A stretch of 64,000 nucleotides of DNA from contig CASHTG010000001.1 in NCBI GenBank assembly GCA_949357655.1, forward strand, positions 2,976,001-3,040,000, written 5' to 3'. This DNA comes from Parascedosporium putredinis (Eukaryota; Ascomycota; Sordariomycetes; Microascales; Microascaceae). Below are positions 47,613 to 57,599 of the stretch, one piece after another; within the stretch, counting starts at the first letter, position 1, and each line of letters begins with the position of its first letter. The notes beneath the pieces were generated by a model. That model saw nothing but the letters and a program-made list of their open reading frames with translations, was not told the DNA's origin and searched no databases. The translations under genes were made by a program, and so were the position numbers.

Positions 47613-48858
47613 ATGGACCGTCCTAAACGATCCAAGAAGCCACGAACGACATACGACCCCCAACTATAGTCTCACAATGGTTGGCTACAATTCCATCCGA
47701 GGCCGCAAGCCGGAAGCAGGCGGCTTATTATACGGAGGAAAACCTCGCGATGTCACTCCCTAAACGATTCATGGTTTACGAACCAATGGTACTCCTATCA
47801 CCGGGCGCCTTTTCAGAGGCGGCGTGGGTAGCCGTCTTGGACAGCAGCATGAAACAGGAGAAGGAGTCCTTGTACAGAATTATGCTCGAAGCCATCTCCA
47901 AGATTCAAAAGTCAAGTAACGCACCTTGCCATCAATGCCGGGATTCCGCTTCACGTTGGCGAGCACGGAGCAGGTCGGGTAGCCGGCGATGTCCCTGAAG
48001 AGAACGTACTGAGGAGCCCTCTTGAAATCGTAACGCTTTACGGAGACTTTGGGCCGGCAACACTGGCACGAGCTCCGTGCAGCGACGATCTGAAGGCCGC
48101 GTTTTGGGTCTCGACAAAGCAGAATGGGATATTCCAGACTTGGGCCCCGCGATACACCATGTTTAGCCGGGGGAATATCACGGAGAAGGCTAGAATTCTG
48201 GATTTTCACGGGGGCGCGACCCGTGGCTGCGCTGCAACGAAGGGCGAGGCCGCCGGGCGATTTGCGCGACCGCTGGGCTGTTGACCTTTACGCGGGGATC
48301 GGCTACTTTGTCTTTTCGTACGCGAAGCTGGGTATGAGGGTGCTGTGCTGGGAGATCAATCCGTGGAGCGTCGAAGGTTTGCGGAGGGGCGCCCTGCGCA
48401 ACGGGTGGAAGGTTAGGGTGGTTTGCGGCGAGGAGCTCGCGCGGCCTACCTGTGACCTCGTTGGGGATGAGCAGATTGTGGTGTTTGTCGAGGATAACCA
48501 AAAGGCACGAGGCCGAATAGAGAGCCTGAGGTCGCACCTTGGTAATCTCGAGGTCCTGCATGTAAACGGAGGACTCTTGCCCACTAGTAAGGACACATGG
48601 GCGGAATCATGGGAGATGACGTCGACGAGCGCCGAGGCTTGGCTTCACCTTCACGAAAACGTCGGAGAGGATGACGTGGAGACGTGGCGGGGCCAGATAC
48701 AGGACCTCTTTGGCGAGTGGGCGACTAGAGACGGACACGAGAGAAGGGCCGAGATTGAGCATGTGGAAAAGGTGAAGACGATTGCGCCGCGAGTCTGGCA
48801 CTGCGTCTTTGATGTATACATTACAAGGCTATCACTATTATCTAAAGAATCCCAATAA
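47613..48858 (+). CDS. trm12: tRNA wybutosine-synthesizing protein 2 (TRM12/TYW2)
   Basis: SAM-dependent aminocarboxypropyl transferase that acts on the modified G37 of tRNA-Phe in wybutosine synthesis; Trm5/TYW2 family, cytosolic. ATG 47613 gives MDRPKRSKKPRTTYDPP. Then come WLATIPSEAASRKQAAYY, LAMSLPKRFMVYEPMVLL, THLAINAGIPLHVGEHG, TLYGDFGPATLA, FWVSTKQNGIFQTWAPRYTM and FSRGNITEKARILDFH (the family block), WAVDLYAGIGYFVFSYAKLG (SAM-binding motif I), VLCWEINPWSVEGLRRGALR, LHVNGGLLPTSKDTW, AWLHLHENVG and WHCVFDVYITR. Frame breaks: CCCCC 47657-47661 and AAAA 47907-47910, each lacking one base; and GGGGG 48210-48214, which needs one fewer or two more. Intronless, about 415 residues once joined. 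The assignment is firm despite the breaks. Confidence 0.88.
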
Positions 48859-49026
48859 TATGTAAAAGGAAAAGAGAGAAAAAAAAAAAAGAGAAAAGAC
48901 CTTTGCAGGAGAGAAACCCAAACCTGATCCTATCCAACCGATACCGTATTTCCCACTAAAGCAACATTTATCTCTTATAGTTTCGTGGCCTCGTCATAGA
49001 TGCGAACAGTGAATCCAAGGGGGGCT
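48859..49026. other. Short convergent spacer
   Basis: Fewer than 170 nt separate the trm12 stop from the stop of the minus-strand EF-hand gene. It contains an A run near 48880-48890. Overlapping 3' UTRs are likely. Confidence 0.5.
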
Positions 49027-49814
49027 CTATACTGGTCGAAGGAACATTGCAGGGATATTTTCTTCGATTACGTTGCGCTTCCTAAGCTCCTCCAGCCTCT
49101 CTTCTTCCTCTTCCATCTTATCATGTAGCTTGAAGTGTTCGATGTCTTCGGGGTGGGTGAGGTCCTCGAGTTGGGTTTCGTCGTTGTGGTACCTGGAGTA
49201 TCTGGGTTAGCCGGGGAAACTCTCGTGAAGAGGAATGTAAAGCCCAAGGTGGGGAGGGTTGTCAAGATCTTACTTTTCCCAATGGTGAATCTCGTACTCA
49301 AACTCTTCGTCTCCGTGATGACCTGGGCCGGTGCCCATATCTGGAAGCGTACTTCGGCCTAGGAAGGCGGCTAGCTCCTCGCGTGATACCTCGCCATCGC
49401 TGTTTTGGTCGAGAAGACCCAGCAGCTCTTTCAGGATGGAATCCCGCTTCTCTTGGGGCACATCCTTGTTGGACTTGTCGAACAGGCCGTAGGTGCGCAG
49501 GATTTCTTCGCCTTGCCAGACACCGTCGCTGTTAAAGTCATGGAGGGAGAAAAAGGAGGCGGCGTCCCACGAATCGAGATGATGCTCTTCTGTTGATAGG
49601 AGGACCCGGGTTAGTGTCATGTTCCAGTGGGCTAGAAAGCCAAAAGACATGTTTTGCATCGAAACTAGGGATCGGCCAACTTGCCTGCCATGTGCTTGGT
49701 TATCCAGTTGGCATCATCGGCCACAGCGGGCTGCTGGGACCCGGAGCCGTGGTCGCCATGCGCACAGGTGCCGGCAACCAGGATTGCAAGGGTGGGGAGA
49801 ATAGTGCGGCGCAT
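49027..49814 (-). CDS. Secretory-pathway EF-hand protein (Ssp120/nucleobindin-like)
   Basis: Small Ca2+-binding protein of the secretory pathway. Exons 49814-49685, 49589-49274 and 49192-49027. A signal peptide is clear: MRRTILPTLAILVAGTCAHG, then a Gly/Ser/Gln stretch and DDANWITKHMA. Two EF-hands follow: LHDFNSDGVWQGEEILRTYG (loop DFNSDGVWQGEE) and LGLLDQNSDGEVSREELAAF (loop DQNSDGEVSREE). Next comes a His/Gly/Glu-rich segment (PGHHGDEEFEYEIHHWEKYH) and a charged C-terminal helix (HFKLHDKMEEEEERLEELRK), an arrangement like Ssp120 and nucleobindins. The first intron uses a GC donor (GCAAGT, acceptor CAACAG); the second is GTAAGA...CCAG with GCTAACCC. No frame break was found. About 183 residues. 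Confidence 0.88.
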
Positions 49815-50463
49815 TTGGAGAGTGGCGCTTGTGCGAGAAGGCGTGGGCTGTATTTGGGGATAAGATCGCGTCGGCGGTGGTGCTCGTTCGGATGTGAGAA
49901 AGGAGACGAATTGTTGGGATCAACAAACCAGACGATGGTTTAATCTCTGCCGTGGAGGAATGCGACGCTGGTAGTTGACAAGCTTTTGCAAATCTCGTAC
50001 TTGAAGAAGGCTTCCCCCGTTGGTTTGGACTTGGCTTGCTTGGGGTAGTCGAACTAACCCTGGTCCGAGCGAGCAGCCATCGCGTCATAGCTCCTGCCCC
50101 AATGTGCAGTGTGGAGCTCGTGGTTCAAATCGTTCTTCAGCCCTCAGCCGAGCTTTGGCCAAGATCAAACTCTGAGACGATTACTCGACGTGCACCATTC
50201 CCACCTGGTTTGGCGCTTCTTAATCCTAGACTTATCAGAGGGCAGCGACTATCAATTCGGTTCCCGTCCCCGAGGTGCGGGCATTGAACCTCGCCAAATA
50301 TAACCCGCGTTTTATCATCCGTCCGGTCCCCATAACCGCCGATCCTTAAAAGCTAAAAGCGCGTTCGATTTTGCGACGACAACGCACCTCTCTCCGACCC
50401 CCTTTTTCCCTATCCAAACACCTTCAACGTCAGCAGCTCGGAGCGCTGCTAAACCAAATCAGC
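49815..50463. promoter_or_regulatory. Divergent promoter region
   Basis: Separates the start of the EF-hand gene (-) from the start of orc6 (+), so it must hold both promoters. No specific operator was recognised. Confidence 0.4.
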
Positions 50464-51835
50464 ATGAGCCGCTCAATAGAGCAAAACCTGCTCTCGCTCA
50501 TGCCCACCCATGGGTCCCAGCTTCCCCCGCGCCTGGTGGACACCGCCAGGACGCTCTTGACCCAGTCTCGCCAACGGGCTAGCACACTAAAGGCGGACGA
50601 GGAGGTTGCCCGCATGTACGCGTGCGCGCATATAGCTTGCGAAAGGTACCCTATCCAAAATTCTCTACTGTTTCCTTTACTTTCTATTTCCTTGAGGCTA
50701 GAGGCTTCGGAACGTGCTGACAAGTCGTGCCCTGCTGGTAGGTTGAAGATTACGCTGGATCTACCACCTATCGAGCCAAGGCCGCCTATCCCCCTCGCGT
50801 GTACAAGCGATTATATACACACCTCGATAACATTCTCCCTGGAAAGCAAGTACGAGGCACCCCATCTAGCTCGAGGGTGAAGCAAGCCCTACCGAGCTCG
50901 CCGGCGTTGGGAAGCGCCATCAAATCCGTGGAGAGCAGAGGGCTCGACCGATCTGTCTCCCAATCGGCAAGGAAGGCCGCCGCAGCCGATCTCACGCTCG
51001 TAGATACACCAACAAAATCTACTAGCCGGGGTTTGTCAAGTCAATACAGCCTGATATTGGGCTCCATCCATGGGTCCGGGGCGTGCTTGCGGTCCTCGTG
51101 GCAGAGTTTCGGAAGGAGGAGTATGGCAAGTTTGTGCTAGCGGGTATCGAATATGTCATCGCGCCGGGGAGTCGGAGGACTCGAGACAAGTGGATCTTGA
51201 GCCACCTCCCTGCCACAGTCGCCGGAATCTTCGTTGTCTCGATGAACAGGCTCGAAACCATCCTGGGTAGTGAGGAGTCTGAAGTGGACTCGCTATTTGT
51301 CCTTTTGGAGAAGACGCTAGACATCATGGATCATGCTCGCGAAAATCTCGATGTCAAGGGGCTAGGTTCCAACGAGTTTTGGGCTGGGTGGACAACCCCT
51401 ACAGTGGGAGACGTAGAGGCGGCGATAAAACGCGCGACCTCGGGATGGGTGGATGCCGACTGGTACGCAGCCCTGGAGGACGTAGCCTCAGAACGGGCCC
51501 AGCCGAGCAAGGGAGGGGAAAAAGAGAGCGATGGGCGGAAAGGGGAGGCGAATGCCGCCATTCACAAAGCCGATACCATGCATCAGCCCAGATACGATTA
51601 CCTGGGGGAGAAGCAGCAGCAAGACCACCGAGCGTGGCTCAAGAGCTTGGCGTCGCGTTTAGCAGAACAGACTGACGGGGACACAGAAGCGCTGGAAAAA
51701 TGTTTGGTGTCTACTCTGAGACATAGACTTCTCTCCTCGAGGACTTGTACGCCAGTACATAAAGAGATGGTTGTTTTAATGAGGGAGTTATTGCGGGCTT
51801 TGGTTTCCTTGTCGCTTCTTCTCTACCAGCGTTGA
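50464..51835 (+). CDS. orc6: Origin recognition complex subunit 6
   Basis: Nuclear subunit of the replication origin recognition complex, which recruits the MCM loader. ATG 50464 opens MSRSIEQNLLSLMPTHGSQL, then LVDTARTLLTQSRQRASTLK and DEEVARMYACAHIACER. Intron 50646-50741 (GTACCC...GGTAG) joins to LKITLDLPPIEPRPPIPPRV YKRLYTHLDNIL, the most diagnostic Orc6 block. The second cyclin-like half is visible as FVKSIQPDIGLHPWVRGVLA, EYGKFVLAGIEYVIAP and the WILSHLPATVAGIFVVSMNR region. The C-terminus carries helical and charged segments to TGA 51833-51835. Frame breaks at CCCCC 50790-50794 and GGGG 51028-51031 are both mended by one added base. Around 420 residues. Confident from the family blocks. 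Confidence 0.88.
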
Positions 51836-52308
51836 CTCGGACCTTGGGGTAGCAGCGGCATTCAGGATAATCGGCTACAAATACCATGGATACGGCGTAT
51901 GAAGGTAGTGTATAATTTTAATGATGAAACCCAGGTGACCTGGATTCTAGGAAAACCGTTCTTCTATCAAGGCGTATCTCATCCTCATATCTGTGTGTAT
52001 ATCTGTTGCCACATTCTATCTTTTTCGACAAAGCACAGGCCCGCCGATAGGCCTATGTGCTGTACCGAAGGACATATGGTAGGAATCTACGATAGTACAG
52101 TGGATGATTGAGAAGTTGATATCGATATTGACAAAATAATAACAGGATCGAATCTATGTACAAACTACTAAACATGAAGTGCCATGGGCAACGCAACGGC
52201 CCCTTTGGACCGCTCCTAATTTCCCCTGCGCCTCCGCCTCTCTCTTGTTCGCCTCCTCCCTCCATTGACTTTGTATTGTTGGTTCTTTTTCTCCAAGTAG
52301 GGTCAGAT
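51836..52308. other. Convergent intergenic region
   Basis: 3' flanks of orc6 (+) and of the LPMO-like gene (-). No coding feature recognised. Confidence 0.45.
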
Positions 52309-52963
52309 TTACTCCTCGGCACCAGCAACGGTGAAGTCGACGCAAGACTCGTAAGTCTGGCCTTGGCCGAACCAGTACCATTGAAGAACCTAGAGAAGAT
52401 TGTCAGATAAAAACGAGCCCAGAGAGAAATGGCATCACAGATTGTGTGGGGAGACATACGCAAGCACCGGGCTCAGCACACTTGCCCTCAAGCTCGGGGA
52501 TGGTGACGCTGAAGCTCGTCTCGTCGGCGGGCAGGTTGGGGAACTTGGCACCGTCGGCGTAGCCGCTCTCCCAGACCTTGAGGGCCTCGCCGATGACGGC
52601 ATTGGAGGCAGTGTCGACGACACTGACGTTGGCGTAGCCTACGTGGGGGATGCGGATCTGGACCTTGAAGTCGACGACGTCGCCGGTGCTGTACTCGTGG
52701 ACGTTGTCGAGGTTGTCCTCGAACTGGTAACCCTTGCAGAGGAACAGGTCGCAGTCCTCGGTGACACCCTGTTGCCAGTTGGCGTTGCGCATGAGGGCCT
52801 CGGGATAGGACGTGCCGTCGGCCTTGTAGAAGTCCACCATGTTCTTGCCGCAGATGGTGGCGGTGGTCTCACCCGGAGCACGGGCGGCGGGGGCCTCGAC
52901 AAGGCCGTGGCCCTGTACGAGAGCCACGAGGGCGGCGAGACTGAAAACGGTGGAGGAAACCAT
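52309..52963 (-). CDS. Secreted chitin-binding type-4/LPMO-like protein
   Basis: Predicted secreted protein of 194 residues. Exons 52963-52460 and 52389-52309 (GTATGT...CTCTAG). The signal peptide MVSSTVFSLAALVALVQG is followed directly by HGLVEAPAAR. After cleavage the first residue would therefore be His, as required for the copper histidine brace of lytic polysaccharide monooxygenases. Later segments are ATICGKNMVDFYKADGTSY, EDCDLFLCKGYQFEDNLDNV, STGDVVDFKVQIRIPHVGYA (second candidate copper His in PHVG), NVSVVDTASNAVIGEALKVW, GKCAEPGACVLQWYW and TYESCVDFTVAGAEE. Six cysteines fit three disulfides. This matches fungal proteins often labelled chitin-binding type-4. Enzyme activity is unproven: it may be a redox-inactive LPMO relative or copper-binding protein. 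No frame break. Confidence 0.78.
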
Positions 52964-55607
52964 GGTGATTGGTGGGTCGGGTGAGGACTTTTCTTTTTCT
53001 TCTACTTGGTTTTCCTTTGTCTCGTGCTGGAGCGGGAACGAAGCTGGAGGAGGGTGAAAGAGGTTGTTCGAGGGGGATTGAGAGATTTTCCTTTTTTCTT
53101 TTTACTTCTCTTACTTCGCTTTTCTAAATTGGACCGGGAGAGATGGTGAGGGGATGTGGGGATGGATATAGATATACTTGTCCGCTTCCCTCTTCCTCGC
53201 TGGTTTTTCTTTCCCCCTGTGGGCTATGGGCTACGCTCTCCGCCTCCGTCCGTTCCCTTCCTCTTTCTACACTCTATCTATCTTTATAAATCGGCCCTCT
53301 CGCGGACATGCAGGTTGTGCATTCCTTGCACCAGCGCTGACATTAGTAACCGTTGATAAATACCCCTTATTTCCGGGCCCATGCCTCTCCTCTCATTCGG
53401 AGACTTGAATCTCCATATAACGGACCGTCTTCTTCTGTGGCTAAACGAGGGAGCAAAGAACGAAAGGCTCTCGTGGTTGGCCGTGCAACCAGCGTCTCCG
53501 GGAGCCTAGTGCACTCCTCCCCGCCACCCATTCTATCTGAATCGGTGGGCGTGGAGCAGGGTGCATGGCCTTGACCAACCGGCCGTCCGCTGGATCCGGA
53601 TAACTGCCGTGGGATCGGAGGGAGATGGTATTGGTGGGTGCATTGGAGAACAAAAGATCCCATATGAGGAAAGACCTGAGTATATTAATTGGTCGTCGAA
53701 TGTGGGTTCCGCCATGACAAGGTCCGGATGCCGAGGCAGATTGCTCCGCGACGAGGGTGGGGAAAACCACTTTATTCCAGCGGATCGGAAAGTCTGTGGG
53801 TCATGGCGAGAAAAGGGTCTTTGTTTGGAGGGAAGGACTGCAAGGATTTGGAAAAAAAGAAGAGAGAAGACAAGAGACAAGGGAAGAGAGAAGCAAAAGG
53901 GGGTACGAAAAAGCGGTTCCGTCGTTTAAAGCGAGTGAGGAAGGGCGGGATATTAGGCAAAAAGGTGCGCGCGGGGGAGAGAAGGGGGTGTGTGGAACTG
54001 TGAAGATCTATGCCACGGTGAAAACGGGACGGGCGACTAATATCGACGTTGGGGTTATGATATTGGCATCTGCAAGGAACAGATACACCACGGTTGCGAG
54101 CGGCATTCACCAGCCCTTTAGAAACGGATTCGGAGTCCCTAAATTTCTTACTCGCGCTCTCTCTCCCCTCAGACCTTGTCAACTGCCCCGTTGCCGCCGA
54201 GCCTTTGGGGTACCAATTTTTCTTCTTCTTCTTTTTCTCCCTCTCCCGTCTATGGGCTATTGCGAGGCGTTGATTTGGGGGCCTTTGATTTCGGCATCGA
54301 TGAGGTCCGTCCGCGAGGGGGCCCCGGAAATCGGCGTTGGCGTGGTCGGATCCGGCCTTGGCAAAAGGAAATTTTGAGTAGCTTGGGATGGGCTTACCAC
54401 CGAAATGCGCCTTTTCTCGTCTGGTGCTCGGCCCCCATTCCCTCGGCTCCCATTCCGGATCCCCTCCCTCCCCTCCTTAGCGGATGGACACTATTTCTTA
54501 AGAGATCAACTGCATGGAGGCGATTTGTCTTTGGATGAGGGCGGGTTTACCGCGTCAATGGAGGCTCTGTGCAGTTTGTCTTATTTGTCACGACAACTAT
54601 GAAGGGGAGAAGGATTCCTGGACCAAAGTGCCAGGCCGTTGACCCTTGGGCCTGGACGCAACACTCTTGTCGGCCGTGGGAGCGAGACCGAGGATGACGA
54701 CTCATACGCTATCCCATGAGGCTTCTTGAGGCCTGGCTAGCCCGAGCCAGAGTGCCATGCTGCTGTTGGGAGAGTTCCCGCCCAAGACATGCGCAGATGC
54801 TTTCCAAATAGCTTGATTAGCTTTATTCAAATAGCTACATAAAGGTCCTTCATTACATGGGTGGCTTAGAGGCTGACGCTCATGCCGTACATGTAGTATT
54901 TGATATCTTGTCTTTTCTCTTCCGCCTTGAGTACGCTACAGCTACCCGTTCGAACGTGGCTTTCTGACCCGAGCTGCAATGGCTCGGGGACATGGAGACA
55001 GGAGACAGGTCGACGGACAGGATTACTTTGTAACCAGCAGTAGCCTCCCGCGTCTCGTGGCAACCTGTGGGGCGATTCGAACGATTTACATCACGCAAAA
55101 GGATACATGAGACTCCCTTATCAGTTTCGTTGTCGGTTGGACATGGTTTCTTTTGCGTCTGCGCAGATCAAATCGATGGCTCTCGACTTGTGATGCAAAA
55201 CGTGCTTCTACTGAAGGAGGAAGAGGAAGAGGGTGGCGGTTGTGAAGGGGGGTCATTGACACGGAAACCTCATTCCCGCGGCTTCGTCTTCTTGCCCTGC
55301 CTCGCTCCGGTGGGCTAAGGGGAGGGTTTGAGTTGAACACATTATATTCTTGAGTAAAGTGGTATCCATTCTTATCGCTTTGTCCTCCAACACCAGGATT
55401 CCCTTCGATTATCCCATCCACACGATCGATTAGAGGGTTTCGTGGCAGCATGTTTTCGAGGGAATGAAAGAGGTAATCGGCTTCCATTCCACTCTGCAGG
55501 CCCAACCGACATTTATTTTTGGGGGAATTTTTAGTTTATTTTTCTGTTTCTCTCGTTCTTTTCTTTTCTTCAACATCGACAGAGGGAGGCGACACTCTTA
55601 TTGTCAG
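52964..55607. other. Intergenic stretch of 2.6 kb
   Basis: Upstream of the LPMO-like gene (-) and downstream of the repeat membrane protein (-). AG-rich (53830-53920) and CT-rich (54210-54260) tracts are present. Open frames on either strand lack recognisable domains. The T-rich part at 53080-53120 may be the LPMO-like gene's leader. Confidence 0.4.
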
Positions 55608-57599
55608 TCAGTATCTGTCTCCTTGACGAGGTAGCTGGTCCAAGATACCTGGCCCACTACTGGTTTTGATCGCCCCGGGGAACACGGTGTTCCTGTTTGG
55701 TTGCGAAAACATGCTCGTGGTCCGTTGCAGCCACCCATCGACTTGGCGAAACATGGTCTCGCGTCCCCGGCCGCCGGCGTTGTCCGAAGGCAGAGGCAGA
55801 ACCGGCATGGGTTTGTCGATGGGGGTCACGGCCTGGTCGGCCTCGAGCTCCCTCATGCTACGCTGGTCCAGGGTCTCCTGGCCGGCGTACAACTTGTCCT
55901 CTGGGCTGAGCTCGTTGGCGTAGATGGCCCGCATGGCCTTGTCCATGACGACGGTGTCGGTGCGGGTCGAGTCGGAGCGCCCGAGGCCGGCGGGGGAGGC
56001 TGGTCAAAGATTTTGTCTAGGCGACGCCTATGCCAGCGGATGAAGAAGAATGCGGCGGCGATGAGAATCGACACGCCGGCTGCGGAGAAGGAGACAAACT
56101 ATATGTTAGCCAATTGCTCCGAAATTCTTTCTTGCGAGGGTTTAAGAGAATGATGACGTACCAATGGTTCCGAAGGCGATGCCAATAGCGGCTCCCCGGC
56201 TCATGCCGCCAGCAGACTCTCCCGATGTGATGCCCTGGGGGCTATTGGCTTGCCCGCTCTCTGCGCCGGTTCCGGATGAAATCGGGGCGATGCTGCTGGA
56301 GCTGGGCGAGTCTGCTGAGCCTGTGATTTGAGACACGATGTCTGATACGGAAGTGGCAGCCGGTTCCGGGTTGGCGCAGGAGCATCCGCGGGGTGCTGAC
56401 GGGTGCTGGGACTTCAACGGCAGGCGGGGTCTCGGCCGGGGTCTCGGCCGGAGCGGCCTCTGCGGGTGGAGCAGCAGAGGGAGCTTCGGCGGCGGGTTCG
56501 CCGACGTTGAGGACGGGGTCGATTTGCGGTGTCGCGGCAGGGGCCTCGACGTTTGGCGAGGGCAAGGATGAAGGGGCGGCGATGCTGGGTACGATGACGT
56601 TGTTGACGGGGGCGGGGGCTGGTTGTTGCGAGCCTCATCGTCCGAGTCGAGATCGGTGAAGGGATCGTTGTCATCGCTCTCCGTGCCTGATCTCGCCTCG
56701 AGGGTCTCGCGGCGAGGAGCGTCGACGCGGCGCTTCCTCTTGTTTCCGGGACGCTGGCGGGCGTTGTTGAAGAAGCCGTCATCGGTATCGGAGAAGCCGC
56801 CGTCGTTGGACGTGATGCCGTTGTCGTCATCCGAGGTGAAGTTTTGGATCTGGCGCTTCTCCTCCCTCTTCTTGGTGCGGCGGCGCTGCGGACGGTTTCT
56901 ATTGAAGAAGCCGTCGTCGGTGTCGGAGAAGCCACCGTCGTTGGAGGTGATGCCGTTGTCATCGTCCGAGGTGAAGTTTTGGATTTGACGCTTCTCCTCC
57001 GCCCTCTTCTTCATGCGGCGGCGGCGCTGGGCCGCGGGCAGCCTGTTCCTATTGAAGAAGCCATCATCCGTAGAAAAGCCGCCGTCGTTGGAGGTGATGC
57101 CGTTGTCGTCGTCTGAAGTGAAGTTTTGGATCTGGCGCTTCTCGGCCAACTTCTTGACGCGACGGCGCTGCAAGCTACCAAGCCGATTCCGGCCAAAGAA
57201 GCCGTCATCCGTAGAGAAGCCGCCGTCGTTGGAGGTGAAGCCGTTGCCCTCGTCCGAGGTGAAGCCGGGGATCTGACGGGCTCCGTGGTCCTCTTCTTGA
57301 CGTGGCGGCGGCGGCGGCGGGTGCTGGGGAGCCTGTTTCGGTTGGCGAAGCCGTCGTCTGTGTCGGTGAAGGCGTTGTTGTCGGTGTTGGAGTTGACACC
57401 GTTGCTGTCGCTGTCGGTGAAGTTTCCGATTTGGCGCTCGGCGAGTTGAGCACGGCGCTCGTGGGAGGTTCTTGGTTGGCTGTTCCGGTTGAGAGGTTGA
57501 GTATTAGCGTGCGTCGTGGTCCGGGTACGTGAAGTCATGAGGAAGAAGAAGAAGAATAAGAAGGCCCCTGCTAATAAGATTGGTCTGGGACTTACCGCA
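55608..57599 (-). CDS. Single-pass membrane protein with five dibasic-bounded tandem repeats
   Basis: Unrecognised family. Order on the minus strand: a possible short signal-like start near 57599-57540 (start unresolved; GGLLILLLLPHDF region), five repeats of about 45-50 residues (57445-56764), a Pro/Ala-rich stalk (PSPNVEAPAATPQIDPVLNV onward), a Ser-rich stretch, one membrane helix (AAIGIAFGTIAGVSILIAAA then FFFIRWHRRR), and a cytoplasmic tail (MDKAMRAIYANELSPEDKLY) ending at TGA 55608. Each repeat begins after a basic pair with QIQNFTSDDDNGITSNDGGF, contains DTDDGFFNRNR, and ends in an Arg/Lys spacer such as RRRRMKKRAEEKR. N-F-T is an N-glycosylation sequon in four of five. Intron near 56157-56084 (GTACGT...TCCGCAG). 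Several missing-base breaks (e.g. C5 at 55992-55996 and 56614-56618). It could be a surface sensor or a Kex2-processed precursor. Confidence 0.6.
56764..57445 (-). repeat. Five tandem imperfect coding repeats (about 137-150 bp each)
   Basis: Units at roughly 57445-57340, 57280-57190, 57146-57050, 56996-56900 and 56860-56764. All encode QI.(N/G)FT.D..NG..SN...F.(D)TDDGF. Units 3-5 are nearly identical in DNA, while units 1 and 2 are diverged, suggesting recent duplication at the C-terminal side. Intervening spacers encode Arg/Lys-rich linkers. Confidence 0.9.

Noticed and set aside
56142..56962. Alternative-frame Thr/Arg/Pro-rich open frames over the repeat region
   Set aside because: They are shadows of the tandem repeats. 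The frame with QIQNFTSDDDNG is repeated and conserved between units, the others are not.
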